DNA from: Enchytraeus crypticus
Taxonomy: Eukaryota; Annelida; Clitellata; Enchytraeida; Enchytraeidae
Length of the DNA stretch: 64,000 bases
Direction of reading: 5' to 3'
NCBI GenBank assembly: GCA_905160935.1
Contig: CAJHZI010000498.1
Span: 589,501-653,500 of the forward strand
The notes below the pieces were generated by a model that made no database searches, was not told the origin of the DNA, and was given only the letters and a program-made list of their open reading frames with translations. Made by a program: the position numbers and the translations under genes. Below, one piece after another: positions 51,420 to 62,073 of the stretch; the stretch's first letter is position 1; each line of letters opens with the position of its first letter.

Positions 51420-53047
51420 GTTAGGTGGAGAAATGCTTATGAAGAGCTTGATTCTGATTGGCTGTTGAGCATGGCCTCGATCAATGCTATATTACCAGAG
51501 GACAGGCCATACAATTTTAGTTCACTCCTGAATTCTGGCTTCTACGGAATTACTAGCTGAACTTGTCTAAATATAATTCTTAATGAATTATTGCGTCAAA
51601 CACATAAACTAGTAGATTACATACAAGCTTCTGAATGTCTGACTGCTTTCGTAGGAAGTACTGCTACTATGCACCTTCTATAGGTCGGTGATAGTTAGCA
51701 CGAAAAATACGAAATCAATATTAGTACGATTGTGCCTCACGGGATTGCAGATATTGTGTGGAATTGTCGTCTAACTCTCTATAGGTCGGTTAATCACGAC
51801 ACCATTTCAATATCTCAATTCATTGTACGTATAAATTCTTGATTGTACAAGAAACGCCGATTACTAGAGCTGAATCTAGATAAAGCGTTTCCTTGTCTAT
51901 TCAGGTAGAAATAGCTGCATTACAACACCTGGTGTTGGCAGCGAAGATAGAACAAGGAAGTGAAGATAGAAGAAAGAAGTAAAGATAGAAGAAAGAAGTG
52001 AAGATAGAAGAAAGAAGTGAAGATAGAAGATTGAAGAGGAAGACAGAATCAGGAAATAGCGAATTTCTACGAAGAACACTAATTTTCTAGTGCCTAATCT
52101 AGATAGGTGTTCTTTCATAGAATTCAGCTAAACGACTACAATCCTGAATTCTACGGAACCGCGATTTACTAGTGCCTGAGTCTAGTTAAGCGTCTTTGCC
52201 TTAGATTCAGCTAAACGACTGTAAAATAACACCTCTTGTGTTAACAGTCAGAAGAAAGAAAGAAAAGAAGACAGAAGAGAATAATACTGAAGTTCTACGA
52301 AGAACGCTAATTTTCTAGTTGTCCACTCTAGATAAGCGTTATCCTTCTAGATTTCAGTCAGGCGATTGCAGATCCTAAAATCTATGAAAAGCGCAATTTA
52401 CCAGTTGCCTATTCTAGTTAAGCGTCTTTTTCACAGATTTAGCTAAACGACCGTAAAATAACACCTCGCGTGTTAACAGTCAAAATAAAGAAGAAGAGAG
52501 GGAAAGTATCAAATCATATAAGCGAGGAGTGCCTTGAAGCCGATGACTCGTTTCCAAATTTCTATCTCGTATTTTAATTGCAAATACAGACATTTAGCTA
52601 ACTGATTATAAGTAGAGTGACTTCATTTTTTTCGCCAATTTTTAGCATTTTATTAATTGTTTCTTAATATTCGTTTAATATTCTATTCTATCTTTATGTT
52701 TAATGTTTTAACTCGTTTTATTGCTATCGTGTTTCTTTGTTATTAATAAATCGTTTAAAATAATAAACGACTAGTTTTTGTGCCGATATTCTAATTTAGA
52801 TAGAATTAAATTAATAATCACAAATAATACACATATGCTATAAATTATCATACATTGAACGAATAAGCATGAGTTCTGTTCATAGCAGCTTCAGTCTCAT
52901 TGATTTAGCCTCTAATTGGCTATATGAGCAAGAGATCCTTGCATCCTCTAGGTTAATACCGCCGAAGCACGAAGAGTTGGAAAAACCGAACCCACGACTC
53001 CATATCCGAACTCCTATAACGGAAAGAGGATGGGAGAAGCCAACAAT
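51420..53047 (+). other. Possible long terminal repeat containing a hairpin array (tentative)
   Basis: This stretch ends directly before a TGG-starting primer-binding-like site. It contains a direct repeat of TCTATAGGTCGGT (51679 and 51779), the ~225-bp tandem array at 51851-52500 and AATAAA-like signals near 52745-52765. I could not define a left boundary or find a second copy, and no gag-pol frame follows, so LTR identity is inference. Confidence 0.3.
51851..52500 (+). repeat. Three tandem ~222-232-bp units with conserved hairpins
   Basis: Units begin at about 51851, 52072 and 52300. Each starts with inverted arms around two CTAG sites: AAACGC/GCGTTT, AAGAACAC/GTGTTCTT and AACGCT/AGCGTT. 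Each continues with a second hairpin: AACACCTGGTGTT; GACTGT-AACAC/GTGTT-ACAGTC at 52217-52249; GACCGT-AACAC/GTGTT-ACAGTC at 52449-52481. Each ends with an AAGAAG-rich purine tract. Confidence 0.8.
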
Positions 53048-53065
53048 TGGCACCCGAAGTGGGGC
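53048..53065 (+). other. Possible LTR-retrotransposon primer-binding site
   Basis: TGGCACCCGAAGTGGGGC begins with TGG and has the layout of tRNA 3'-end complementary sites. It follows CAACAAT closely. No downstream gag or pol is present. Confidence 0.35.
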
Positions 53066-53372
53066 AAAAACTACCACCCAACGGGAGAACCCAACAGTTT
53101 AACAAACTCTTGTATCTAATTAAGACTGTCTGTTTATTTAAGAATGTTGTGCAGCAAACGTGCATATTGAGTGTTCACACGTGCATTGCAGAACAATTAG
53201 AGCATAAGATAGGCCTAATAATTATAATTTAACAATATAAACATGACTTCTTAATTAAAGCAGAAAGTCAGATTCTATATAGTGCGCTTATTAAGTATCT
53301 TCTACAAAAGATCGCTATTTCGTTAATTTGTTCTTGTTTGACACCTGTTTTTGGTATGAGTTTTTGATATAC

Positions 53373-53561
53373 AGGTGTCAACTGGCAGTACAATATTTTA
53401 CGGAGTATGTAGATGTAAATATTTCATCTGGTCTGTTCTACGGATATCGGATGTTCTTCAGTTTAATGGATCTCTTTGTTTCATTACCGAGTGTTGATCC
53501 TGTAGGGCTCAATGACTTCAAGGAAGATCTCATCGCTCTAATTGAACCTTGTAGTTGTTGA
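53373..53561 (+). CDS. Candidate terminal exon, unknown protein
   Basis: After the acceptor GATATACAG the frame reads CQLAVQYFTEYVDVNISSGL, FYGYRMFFSLMDLFVSLPSV, DPVGLNDFKEDLIALIEPCSC and ends in TGA. Helical, protein-like content with raised GC. The end (NDFKEDLIAL, then PCSC) resembles the helix-8 region of class A receptors (compare NKNFREDLVAL in the receptor at 58467), but an NPxxY is absent, so that link is weak. No other family is recognised. Confidence 0.4.
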   Translation, partial: RCQLAVQYFTEYVDVNISSGLFYGYRMFFSLMDLFVSLPSVDPVGLNDFKEDLIALIEPCSC

Positions 53562-54316
53562 TTTTCAGCGAGGTCCTAAATAACTCTTTTCTTAGGGAAA
53601 ATAGTCGAAATTCTTACATCGAATAATGTACTGATACTTGATAATTGTTAGAGCAAAATGAATAAGGTCTGTATCAAAAACCAGATCAATGGCAAGCTTG
53701 CATGAGTCTCTGGATAACACTTCTATAATTGAATCGTCAAAAATTGTTTCAAAAATAATCGTCAAACTTCGTCCACAATCATAAAATTATGAAGAATGAA
53801 AGCAGAAGATATATATGTATAGCAACAGATTTTATAGATCAGGTTTTTGATACTTCCATTGGATGTCTTTTTATGATGAATCGAATTACTGAATAAGTTG
53901 ATACTATGCGGATCTTAAATGCAAGTCGGAGTATCTGAGTTAGCTTCTTTTTCGTAGAACCTGAAGTTTCAGCTGAATTCTTATTTTTAAATTTCTAGTT
54001 CAAAGTCGTAGAAGCAACTGAGAAAATACAAAAGTTTAAAAGTTGAATGCAATAAATAGCTTCCGTAAACAGAAATAACGTGACTTGAGAATTTAATCAT
54101 GGTTTATGTAATAGAATCCATTTGCACCTTCACCTTTGTTCAAACCTTCGTGCGTACGTTCTCACCTTGGAATAATAATAGATTGCTTATGAATATCTGC
54201 ATATGAACCACATGGAAAAAAGATGGAAATTTGGTCGAATATACAGGCTTGTTAAGTAGGAAGTAATCGGATTGAATTTGGCCAGTGTAATATGTAAGCC
54301 GCTGCTGAGGTTAGGT
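53562..54316. other. Intergenic DNA
   Basis: No recognised feature. Confidence 0.4.
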
Positions 54317-54345
54317 ATATATATATATATATATATATATAATTG
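54317..54345. repeat. (TA)n microsatellite
   Basis: Simple TA run. Confidence 0.9.
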
Positions 54346-54517
54346 TTAAGTTAGTTAATGTAGGCCTACTTCTACCCATCGACATATTGTAAGAAAAACT
54401 TGTGATCGTAGGTATTGACTTCTACTAGAATTGCAGCATTTTGTGAGATTTAAAGCACAAAAACTAGACTACCTTACAAATTAAGATGGACATATTGTTA
54501 AATACATTTGTATATCT

Positions 54518-54990
54518 GATTATCTGACAGGTCCATGGTATATAACGTCTCCACGCTTCGCTGTCTTCCACTTTCCTCTTCATGTCCACATATTAGTGAA
54601 TCTTTAAATCATGCGACATTCCTAATCTTGGCCTGCCTATGCCTCTATTTCCTGTATTTCTGCCTTCTACGACCTCTTTTAATAGACTTCCCCCCTTAGA
54701 ATGTGTCCTATCCAACTCTTCTTCCTGTTTCTTACTACATTTATCAACTGCCTACCTGTACCAACTCTCTCCAGAACTTCCTCATTTGTAACCTTTTAAG
54801 TCCCGCTAATCCTTTACATTCTTCTCTAAATCTATAAGTCCAATGCCTCTGATTTCCAAATATCTTCCTCCCTCAAGGTCCATGTTTCACAGCCATATAA
54901 TAGCGTGGTCCAAACCAAAGTTTTCACTGTCTTTATCATTGTGTCTTTTTTAGACTTTTTAAACAGTTCTTTCCTATTACCAAAACCTCT
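54518..54990 (-). mobile_element. LINE family 2 fragment
   Basis: Minus-strand 3' end of about 470 bp, from GACAGGTCCATGGTATATAA on plus through the W-W-R, TNEEVL and ETW-type regions, to FKKSKKDTMIKT-like codons near 54950. Confidence 0.8.
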
Positions 54991-55089
54991 TTTGCGTGTG
55001 CAAATTTTGCTTTGTGCAATCCAATTATAATGTCTATATATTTATATACTTGTACATGTACATTATATGCATATGCACGAATACACGTC

Positions 55090-55376
55090 TTTGTCATATT
55101 GACGCAGACAGTGTCTCGTTACAAGTAAGATTGGTGTTATTCTCTTTGACTGAACCCTTTGAATGGACCCTAAGCTGCATTCGCAACAAATATGATTCCT
55201 GTGTTTTAGTGGCGACAATAGAGTTGGATCATTCATCCGGGTTATTTAATATCCTTGACTACCGCTCTAATCAGAAGCCTGTGAACGCCAGCCATTCCTA
55301 CACATGCTGCTCTGGCGAAACCGACGTTCAGGAAGCCGTACAATGTTCCGTATATGCATGCCTTCCTCTGCTTTGA
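55090..55376 (+). CDS. Candidate exon in a GC-richer segment, unknown
   Basis: An open frame with possible acceptors near 55104-55111 reads VSLQVRLVLFSLTEPFEWTL, SCIRNKYDSCVLVATIELDH, SSGLFNILDYRSNQKPVNAS, ending CSVYACLPLL before TGA. The composition is balanced compared with the AT-rich flanks. The opposite strand also has open stretches. Not recognised. Confidence 0.3.
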
Positions 55377-55978
55377 CTAAAACCACAATTTAATTTCCTA
55401 TACAGATGAAGTTACAACTTGCTTATTACTTGAGTTGAAGATATGAAGAAGAAATAAGGCTCACGTTTGCTGAGAAATACTCGTATTATAGGAAAGTCGT
55501 AATTATTCTACAGTATATATAGCTGAAATTTACTCAAATATATTCTAGAAAATATTGACTGAATACATGTAGTACGTATAGCGCTATAATCAATTTTAGG
55601 TGCTTGTAGGACTATATTGCTTGGCGTAAAATTACAAATTTACTTATTTTGAGAGAACGAAGCTAAATTGAATACAGTGCACTTCAAGTCTTAAGCTTTA
55701 TTCTTATTGGCACTTATATTAATTTTACTATCCTATATGCTATCCTATATGCTCTCTTGAAATTATATCCAATCAACTTATTGATTATCCAAATATTGGA
55801 AGCAAATAACTTTCGCTACAGGAAAGAGCTGAACGTCCTTCAGGACTGGATGTACACTGTGCAATCAACAAAACGTTGTATATATTCAAATCGTAAATAT
55901 ATTCAACGTTTTGATGAAGTCATGATGCGTTTTGTTAGCTGATGGAAGTTTTACATCTTAATGTAAAACTAACTGACT
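55377..55978. other. Intergenic DNA
   Basis: No recognised feature. A small inverted pair (CAAAACGTTGTATATATTCA / ATATTCAACGTTTTG) lies at 55868-55912. Confidence 0.4.
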
Positions 55979-56106
55979 GCAGCAAGTGGCGAAGTCGGTA
56001 AGATACTCGACCGCGGATTAGTATGTACGGGGTTCAAATCCTGGGTTCGCCCGTCACCGACATCGCTTTCGAGTGAGGAAACTGACGTTAACCTTAGCTT
56101 TTAAAA
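55979..56106 (+). mobile_element. tRNA-derived SINE (family A), good copy
   Basis: AGTGGCGAAGTCGGTAAGAT, CGACCGCGGATTAGTATG, the B box GGTTCAAATCC, then GTCACCGACATCGC, GAGGAAACTGACGTTAAC and CTTAGC. It lacks most of the 5' hairpin. Confidence 0.85.
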
Positions 56107-56499
56107 TAAAAAGTTACGTTTACGGTAATTGAGAACCTAAGATATTAAATACACAAGCCGAATTTTGATTTTATTTTCTTAATAATATGTTGCTTAATAT
56201 AAACCATCATTCTCTTTCTCACTTTGCAATTCAGTGGCGTGTCTATGAAGGAGAGCTCTACTTATCAGTACCTTTTTATGTTCAACGTAAATGCTTTGTC
56301 AAATCATTAAATGCCTTTGGCACTATATTCATTTTAGTCGTTTTTATTTCTGATAGAACGCGCCTGTAAATATAAAATACATGCAGTAGGAGTATCACTG
56401 TTGACAGGGGTGAGACTGGACTTCTTCAATGGGTGGGGAGTGGGGTTCATTCAGCCCCCATAATGTAACAAATTAGTAGTTATCTGAGCTTGATCCCTG
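56107..56499. other. Intergenic DNA
   Basis: A frame at 56221-56369 follows an acceptor-like TTGCAATTCAG (WRVYEGELYLSVPFYVQRKC), but it is short and unrecognised. Confidence 0.3.
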
Positions 56500-56765
56500 C
56501 ATCTCCCTGTATTTCCTCTATCCCTGTATTTCCCCGTGTTGTGTCCAGGTTGCTTGAAGAAGAGACCAACCGTGTAAATATTCAGGTGTCGTTGAAGGCG
56601 ACATTAAAACAAAATCCAAACCAGCGTCAGAAAGTCCATTCGGTTGGTGAGCGCTTAGGCTCCAGAAATTGCTACAGAAATTTAAATGAATGGATAAAAA
56701 TAAAGGTCTATTCGTATCCCGACCCTGGTTAAACTGGGATCTAAATGAAGAAGATGATGATGATC
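56500..56765 (+). mobile_element. SINE (family E), longest copy
   Basis: It has CGTGTTGTGTCCAGGTTGCT, AGCGTCAGAAAGTCCATTCG, GTTGGTGAGCGC, CTCCAGAAATTGCTAC, TATCCCGACCCTGG, TTAAACTGGGATCTAAATGA and a (GAT)n tail. It shares its 3' half with the copy at 407-515. Confidence 0.7.
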
Positions 56766-56909
56766 CCTGTATCTCCCCTGATTGTTTTCTTGGATTTAAA
56801 AATTATATATTCATTGATTTAAATAACAAATACCAAATAAATATTTAATTTAAGTCTAGACTTAAATGATTTTAAGACCCTATTAGAGAGTTCAAAATTA
56901 GGAACGCCT

Positions 56910-57070
56910 TGTGGCGCGATCGTAGTAGAACGCTGGCCTTCGGAAACGAGGTCACGAATTCGAGCCCGAGATGAGATATGGGTTTTTAATTTTCGCCCAG
57001 AGGAAACGTTAAAACCCAGTGGTACACAACGAAGAATAATCGACCTTAAATTTCCACTTACTATCTAATC
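56910..57070 (+). mobile_element. tRNA-derived SINE (another family)
   Basis: GTGGCGCGATCGTAGTAGAA, CGCTGGCC and a B-box-like GAATTCGAGCCC lie at tRNA-like spacing, followed by a body (GGAAACGTTAAAACCCAGTG) and GGCGACTCC near the end. Confidence 0.55.
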
Positions 57071-57404
57071 GCATAAGCGGCGACTCCTTAAAATGTTGCA
57101 CAAGGTCCGATAAAAGGAAGTTTTATTGATGAGCTGATAATAATCCTAAAATCCTTTGTTTATTATGTATGCACTTTTTGGGCACTAAAGATAATGCAAG
57201 ATTTCACTAACTTTCCAACCACTGCTATCAATATTGATTATATGTGTAGCTTCGTTTTAATAATTTATTTCACTTCCATATCTATTTTACAGCTTTAATT
57301 GTAATTTTGTATCGTTTTTCTTCCACGTCAATGTTTACCAACGAATAGAAATTAATATACTCAGAATATAACCTATATTGATGATTTAATGTAATGTCAT
57401 TGTC

Positions 57405-57520
57405 TATATCAGTTTCATCTCTCGAAATCGATATATAGCAGCAAATGACTAGCCGAGGATTTGAACCCATACATTCTAATCCGCGGTCGGATATCTTACC
57501 TACATGGCCACAGGCTTCAT
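57405..57520 (-). mobile_element. tRNA-derived SINE (family A), old copy
   Basis: On plus: GTTTCATCTCTCGAAATCGA, GAGGATTTGAACCCATACAT, AATCCGCGGTCGGATATCTT. Diverged, but the order is conserved. Confidence 0.65.
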
Positions 57521-58157
57521 TTATAATATTTATTTTAGAGTCTCAAATTCTATATTATTGAATAGTTTTCGAGCCACATTATGTGTGCAATAATCATATG
57601 TATAAATTATGAATATGCAATGAACAACAACAACAATTTCATTGCTACTGTCGTCAATGGAAACATACAAGTATAACGCTATTGAATCAAATCCAAACCG
57701 GATAGCAGCCAAAACAAAAGGTTTAAAACGGTTTCAATATCGAATATCCAGAAAATCAGTCAAATAATGGGAAATTTAACGATTTAGATGATACTGAAGC
57801 AGCTCATAGAAGAAAAATAGATTCTGTTTTCTAGCAATAGTTCTTTTCAAATGTTAACAAAACGGCACTACTTTGCAATACTGGTTAGCATATTTGCTAG
57901 CACTTAGTCATTGTACTTTGAGTAAACGCAATTATTACAAGAGAGTTTCTCAAGCAATCCAAGAATAGTTTCATTTGAATTCATACAAATTTAATCAGTT
58001 TATATCGGGAAAACAGTCTGACATATTCCTATCAGACTATTTAGAGGATTCTGCGTATATTAGATCAGAGAACATAGTGAGTGCTGCCGGGCTGACCTTA
58101 CATGCGTTATATATTTCCTTAATGTACTTTGTTTCAATGTCAAGAGTAGTAATGCAT
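57521..58157. other. 5' flank of the receptor gene
   Basis: AT-rich. No clear promoter or 5' exon was identified. Confidence 0.4.
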
Positions 58158-58430
58158 AATTTATCAATGTATAACAGATAAATGTATAGCATATCAAAGT
58201 ATAACATATCAATGTATAGCAATATCAATGTATATCAAATCAATGTATAGCACAACAATGCGCAGGCTAGCATATCAATGTATAACATATAAATGTAGAA
58301 CGTGTCAATGTTTAGCATATCAATGTATGACATATCGATGTATAACATATCAATATATAACAAATAAATATATAACATATAAATGTATAACATATCAACG
58401 TATAACAAATCAATGTATGTGTATGATAGC
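58158..58430 (+). repeat. 15-bp minisatellite just upstream of the receptor start
   Basis: About 17 units of AACATATCAATGTAT and variants (AGCATATCAATGTAT, AACAAATAAATATAT). It ends ~36 bp before the start ATG of the receptor, directly before the likely 5' acceptor, so it would lie in the 5' UTR intron or proximal promoter. Confidence 0.9.
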
Positions 58431-58456
58431 CGTGGATTAAAGTGTGATGTTGTCTA

Positions 58457-58466
58457 TTTTATTTAG
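58457..58466 (+). promoter_or_regulatory. Splice acceptor directly before the receptor start codon
   Basis: TTTTATTTAG abuts the ATG, after a T-rich run. This suggests a 5' UTR exon farther upstream and a coding region held in one exon. Confidence 0.55.
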
Positions 58467-59765
58467 ATGGATCAGGCAAACACAACTGTCACGACTGAAG
58501 AGCTTGATTTAACGAAACTCACGGACAAGTTTCATACACCGCGCACTGCTGCATTCTACGCTACTCTCGCATTACTCTCACTATTTTCTCTATTCGGAGT
58601 CGTTGGCAACACTCTGGTTATATGGGTTTTCAAGCGAAAGAGGGACAAACTGTTATCGACGTTTTTTATAATCGTTTTGGCAATTATTGACTTGACGACT
58701 TGTTTGGTTGTGATACCATTTACCATCATCATGGAAGCCATCGAGTTTGATATCAAAATTGACATCATCTGCAAGATCTACTACTTTCTGATAACCTTTA
58801 ACATCCCTCTCTCAGTTTTAGTCATAGTTGCCATAGCGGTTGATCGCTATTTCTGCATCTGTCATCCATTTACTCAAACACTGAACGAGCGTCAGGCTAA
58901 GGTTCTTGTGATTGTAATGACCACCTGTGCATCAGTGCTGGGTGTCCTCACGGCCCTCACGTACGGCGTTCCTCACCCCAACGACCAGGACGGGTCATTT
59001 TTGAACACGACCCTGGTCAACAGTCATGGACTGTTTTCTTTTCGCCTATTCGAGACACCGGAAGGAACAATAACATCGCAGCTAGTTCACTATGATCACT
59101 GTAAGTCCAGCGCGTTGATATTCAGCGAGAGATTCAGACAATACTATCAAGCCGTCTATGCCTGTCTGTATCTACTCTGCCTGCTGGTCGTCGTCGTTCT
59201 CTATCTACTCATCTACCAGGCTGTCCTCGTGCGCAGACGAAGACGTCAGAAACAAAGAAGTGCTTTCTCTGTCACTACCGCAGCGATCGGAGGCGTCCAG
59301 CTAAACCAGTCGAGAACAGACACCACGGCTGCTCGAAGCACAGAGATAGACGTAGTGCTCGACGTTCCGTTGAGATCTTGTGACGAGAAGACAGAAGAGA
59401 GCTCTAGGAAGGCCGCCTCGGTTACTGATCAGGGGAACCACCTCAAAGTCCCGGAAGTGAAAACAAAAGGTCGAGAGGAGCACAGATCTTCCACTCAGAT
59501 GGAAACTCCTCTCAATAGGGACAGCTACTGGGTGGCTAATCTCAAAACTGCTGCGGTACTCTTCGTTGTTACATTGGTTTTTGTAATAACCTACCTGCCA
59601 GCCTTCCTCATGATACACGACATTCTAACATATAATGTCTTCATATTTTATATGTACTTCGCAAATAATATATCCAATCCATTAATTTATGCCTTTATGA
59701 ACAAGAATTTTAGAGAGGATTTAGTTGCACTACTGTGGAATCAGAGAATAACATATAGACCTTAG
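58467..59765 (+). CDS. Class A (rhodopsin-like) G-protein-coupled receptor, orphan
   Basis: 432 residues in one exon. Seven hydrophobic segments are visible: TM1 about 30-55 (GN at 47-48), TM2 65-90 (D75 in LAIIDL), TM3 102-128 (C102, DRY at 126-128), TM4 about 143-166, TM5 about 228-252, TM6 360-385 and TM7 390-410 (NPLIY at 404-408). Helix 8 is NKNFRED. The N-terminus has one N-glycosylation site (N5). TM6 reads ITYLP in place of the usual CWxP, so the toggle tryptophan is a tyrosine. There is no Asp at the TM3 position used by amine receptors, which points to a peptide-type ligand. Intracellular loop 3 is ~105 residues, basic at its start (RRRRRQKQR) and rich in Ser/Thr/Glu. The C-tail is only ~20 residues. 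GC content is well above the flanks. Ligand and subfamily cannot be set from motifs alone. Confidence 0.92.
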   Translation: MDQANTTVTTEELDLTKLTDKFHTPRTAAFYATLALLSLFSLFGVVGNTLVIWVFKRKRDKLLSTFFIIVLAIIDLTTCLVVIPFTIIMEAIEFDIKIDIICKIYYFLITFNIPLSVLVIVAIAVDRYFCICHPFTQTLNERQAKVLVIVMTTCASVLGVLTALTYGVPHPNDQDGSFLNTTLVNSHGLFSFRLFETPEGTITSQLVHYDHCKSSALIFSERFRQYYQAVYACLYLLCLLVVVVLYLLIYQAVLVRRRRRQKQRSAFSVTTAAIGGVQLNQSRTDTTAARSTEIDVVLDVPLRSCDEKTEESSRKAASVTDQGNHLKVPEVKTKGREEHRSSTQMETPLNRDSYWVANLKTAAVLFVVTLVFVITYLPAFLMIHDILTYNVFIFYMYFANNISNPLIYAFMNKNFREDLVALLWNQRITYRP

Positions 59766-59894
59766 TTCACATTTAAACATTAAGTTGCAAATCTTAGTTC
59801 ACATATGAATGTGATTTTGCTGCAGATTTTAGTTCTCCTATAGAATTTAGTCACCATGATAAATGTCTTAATCCTATTTAGAGCTAAATCTGGA

Positions 59895-60035
59895 GCTAAG
59901 TTTAACGTCAGTTTTCTGACTACAAAGCATGCCAAGCAAACGACGTAAAGAGTCCCGAATTTGAAATCTGAGCCTACATATCTGTAGGCGAACAACTTAC
60001 TGACCAGAGGTGCCACTGGCACAACCCAGTCTAAT
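59895..60035 (-). mobile_element. tRNA-derived SINE (family A), old copy
   Basis: On plus: AGCTAAGTTTAACGTCAGTT, TTCTGACTACAAAGCATG, then AATTTGAAATCTGAGCC, ending GCCACTGGCACAACCCAGT. Diverged copy just downstream of the receptor stop. Confidence 0.65.
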
Positions 60036-62072
60036 ATAAATATACATTTAGTGAACCTTGAGAACTATTTATTATGTAATCATGACGGAATTAACCGGAG
60101 TATTCATTCTCGGATTTGCAATGGTGCAAGTTAGTTCTTAATAATTTTATTGATTGATTAAGTGATTTTGTTGAATTCGTTATGGACGAAGACACAGCAG
60201 GCTAACGATATTGTACATATGATCCTATAGTAAATTTCATTGTTCAAGCGAAAGGGATGAGCTCCAGAAAGAGTTCGATAAAGACTACACTGTCTATACT
60301 CGTGATTATCTTTAAATTATTTATACTGATGATATTTTGTCATTTAGAAATTAGAAGTATCATAAATGTTCCTCATTCAGCTATTGGCGTTTTAGTTATT
60401 TTTTAATTAGTCATACTTAAACTTATATTCTTCGTAGCACTGTAATCGACTAATAGATTTATGCTAATTTGTTGATATATTCATAATGTAATTTACATTT
60501 AATTTAACTCAGAAGTTTGAAATGTCTATTAAAACGACTCAAAAAAGCTTATTTATATAACCGATCTTTCGCAGGTTAGCTTGGCTGTTTTCAAGCATCT
60601 ATGACTAGTCTACCCTCATAGGTTTATTCTTTTGAAAAAAGTGAGAATCAAAAACCCATTCTCTAGAACTAGTGAAAAAGATTTCTGCAAGTGAGTTTCG
60701 GATACACCGAAATTTAAAAATTCCAAAAGAAATTAATTCCCAAGTAATTTTTATTTTACATATACTTGGTGTCATATAAAAACGCATCATGGTGCCTCAA
60801 TCTCATAAATGTATCCTTTAAAAGCGCAACCGAAAATATCCTGTTCTCGAATACAGTTTCTTCGAAACGGTAGTCTTTCAACATTGCGCAGAAATAAAAA
60901 TATAGAAGGAAAAAATTCAATTTTCCATGTCATTAAATCAGAGCAGTATTTGTATGAAACTCCAAATGTAGTTCCACAATGAATTCTTCAGTGAACACAC
61001 AGAGTGAGTGGACGTCTGGGTGAATTCAGATGTAGTTTCTTTGGTAATTTTCTCTGCATAGAATTATTCACGTCAGCGTCGTGTTGTCCCTTGGAATCAT
61101 TTATCGTTGCAAGGCTTAATTAAAGAAAACAGCCAATGTAAATTCTGCATTTCACTCGACTTCGCATCTCTGATTGCTTGAGCTCCATGCCGAAGAAACG
61201 GACTCTGAAACGATCAATCTATTTTAGGATACAGGCAGGTCGACTGAGTAATTTAGAATTCCACATTCGTTACAGAATTACACGCACGCCGGTCTCACCG
61301 TACAATGTGACAGTCACTACGTTGTGCTTAAAATAGCGATCATTATTGTCTCCGTGTTGTGTCCGGATCGCTAGGAATAGATCAGCCGCAGACTGCACGT
61401 GTTGTAAAGGCAACTAAGCGGGAACTGATGAAAACATTGGTAAGCCACTTTGGAACTCAGATTTTCTCAAGCTTAAAGCTACTATAAGAAAGGAAAAGGC
61501 TCAATCTTTGTGGTTGGATCAACTTGGAGAAGGAATAGGTCAAATGAGTCAACACTAAACTATGATTGGTCAATGAGTCAAATGGGTAAACACTATACTC
61601 GGCAATCTGCACGAAGACCATTAAGCTAAAATTTATTGCATCTCTTGTGTAAGCCATCGCATTGTAGAGCCTAGAGATTGACGTGTGATTAGATTATCAA
61701 GAGATTATTATGAAGGGGTTACGATCAGACAAACATCTCACTGATGCTAAGTTAATTAGTTCGTTGATTCGGATTATTGACTCACTTCTTCATCCGTGTA
61801 ACGTTATGTTTTCAGATGCTTATTTTGCCAAATGCAGTATAATATACATAGCTCGACTACTCTAAAAAATAAATTTTGCTTTAAGCAATAATATATCGTT
61901 TGTTTCAATATTTTAATAGGACGACGAGTAAACTAAAAGCTATATTATTAATGTTTTACTTTTCTGCCGCCGAAAAATTACCCGCTAAAAGAAGCAAAAA
62001 GAATTTTCTGTTTGACTTCAATCTGCATGTGTTTGCGGAGATGAGCTCGATAGATGGAAAGCACACGATTTG
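60036..62072. other. Intergenic DNA
   Basis: AT-rich; no gene recognised. A CCGTGTTGTGTCC block at 61351 recalls the start of the family E SINE at 56533, and the region to ~61440 may be a related remnant. Confidence 0.4.
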
Positions 62073-62073
62073 T

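Noticed and set aside
58228..58440. 70-codon frame before the receptor (ITYKCITYQ repeats)
   Set aside because: Translation of the 15-bp minisatellite.
59301..59618. 105-codon antisense frame in the receptor
   Set aside because: Shadow of the receptor coding sequence.
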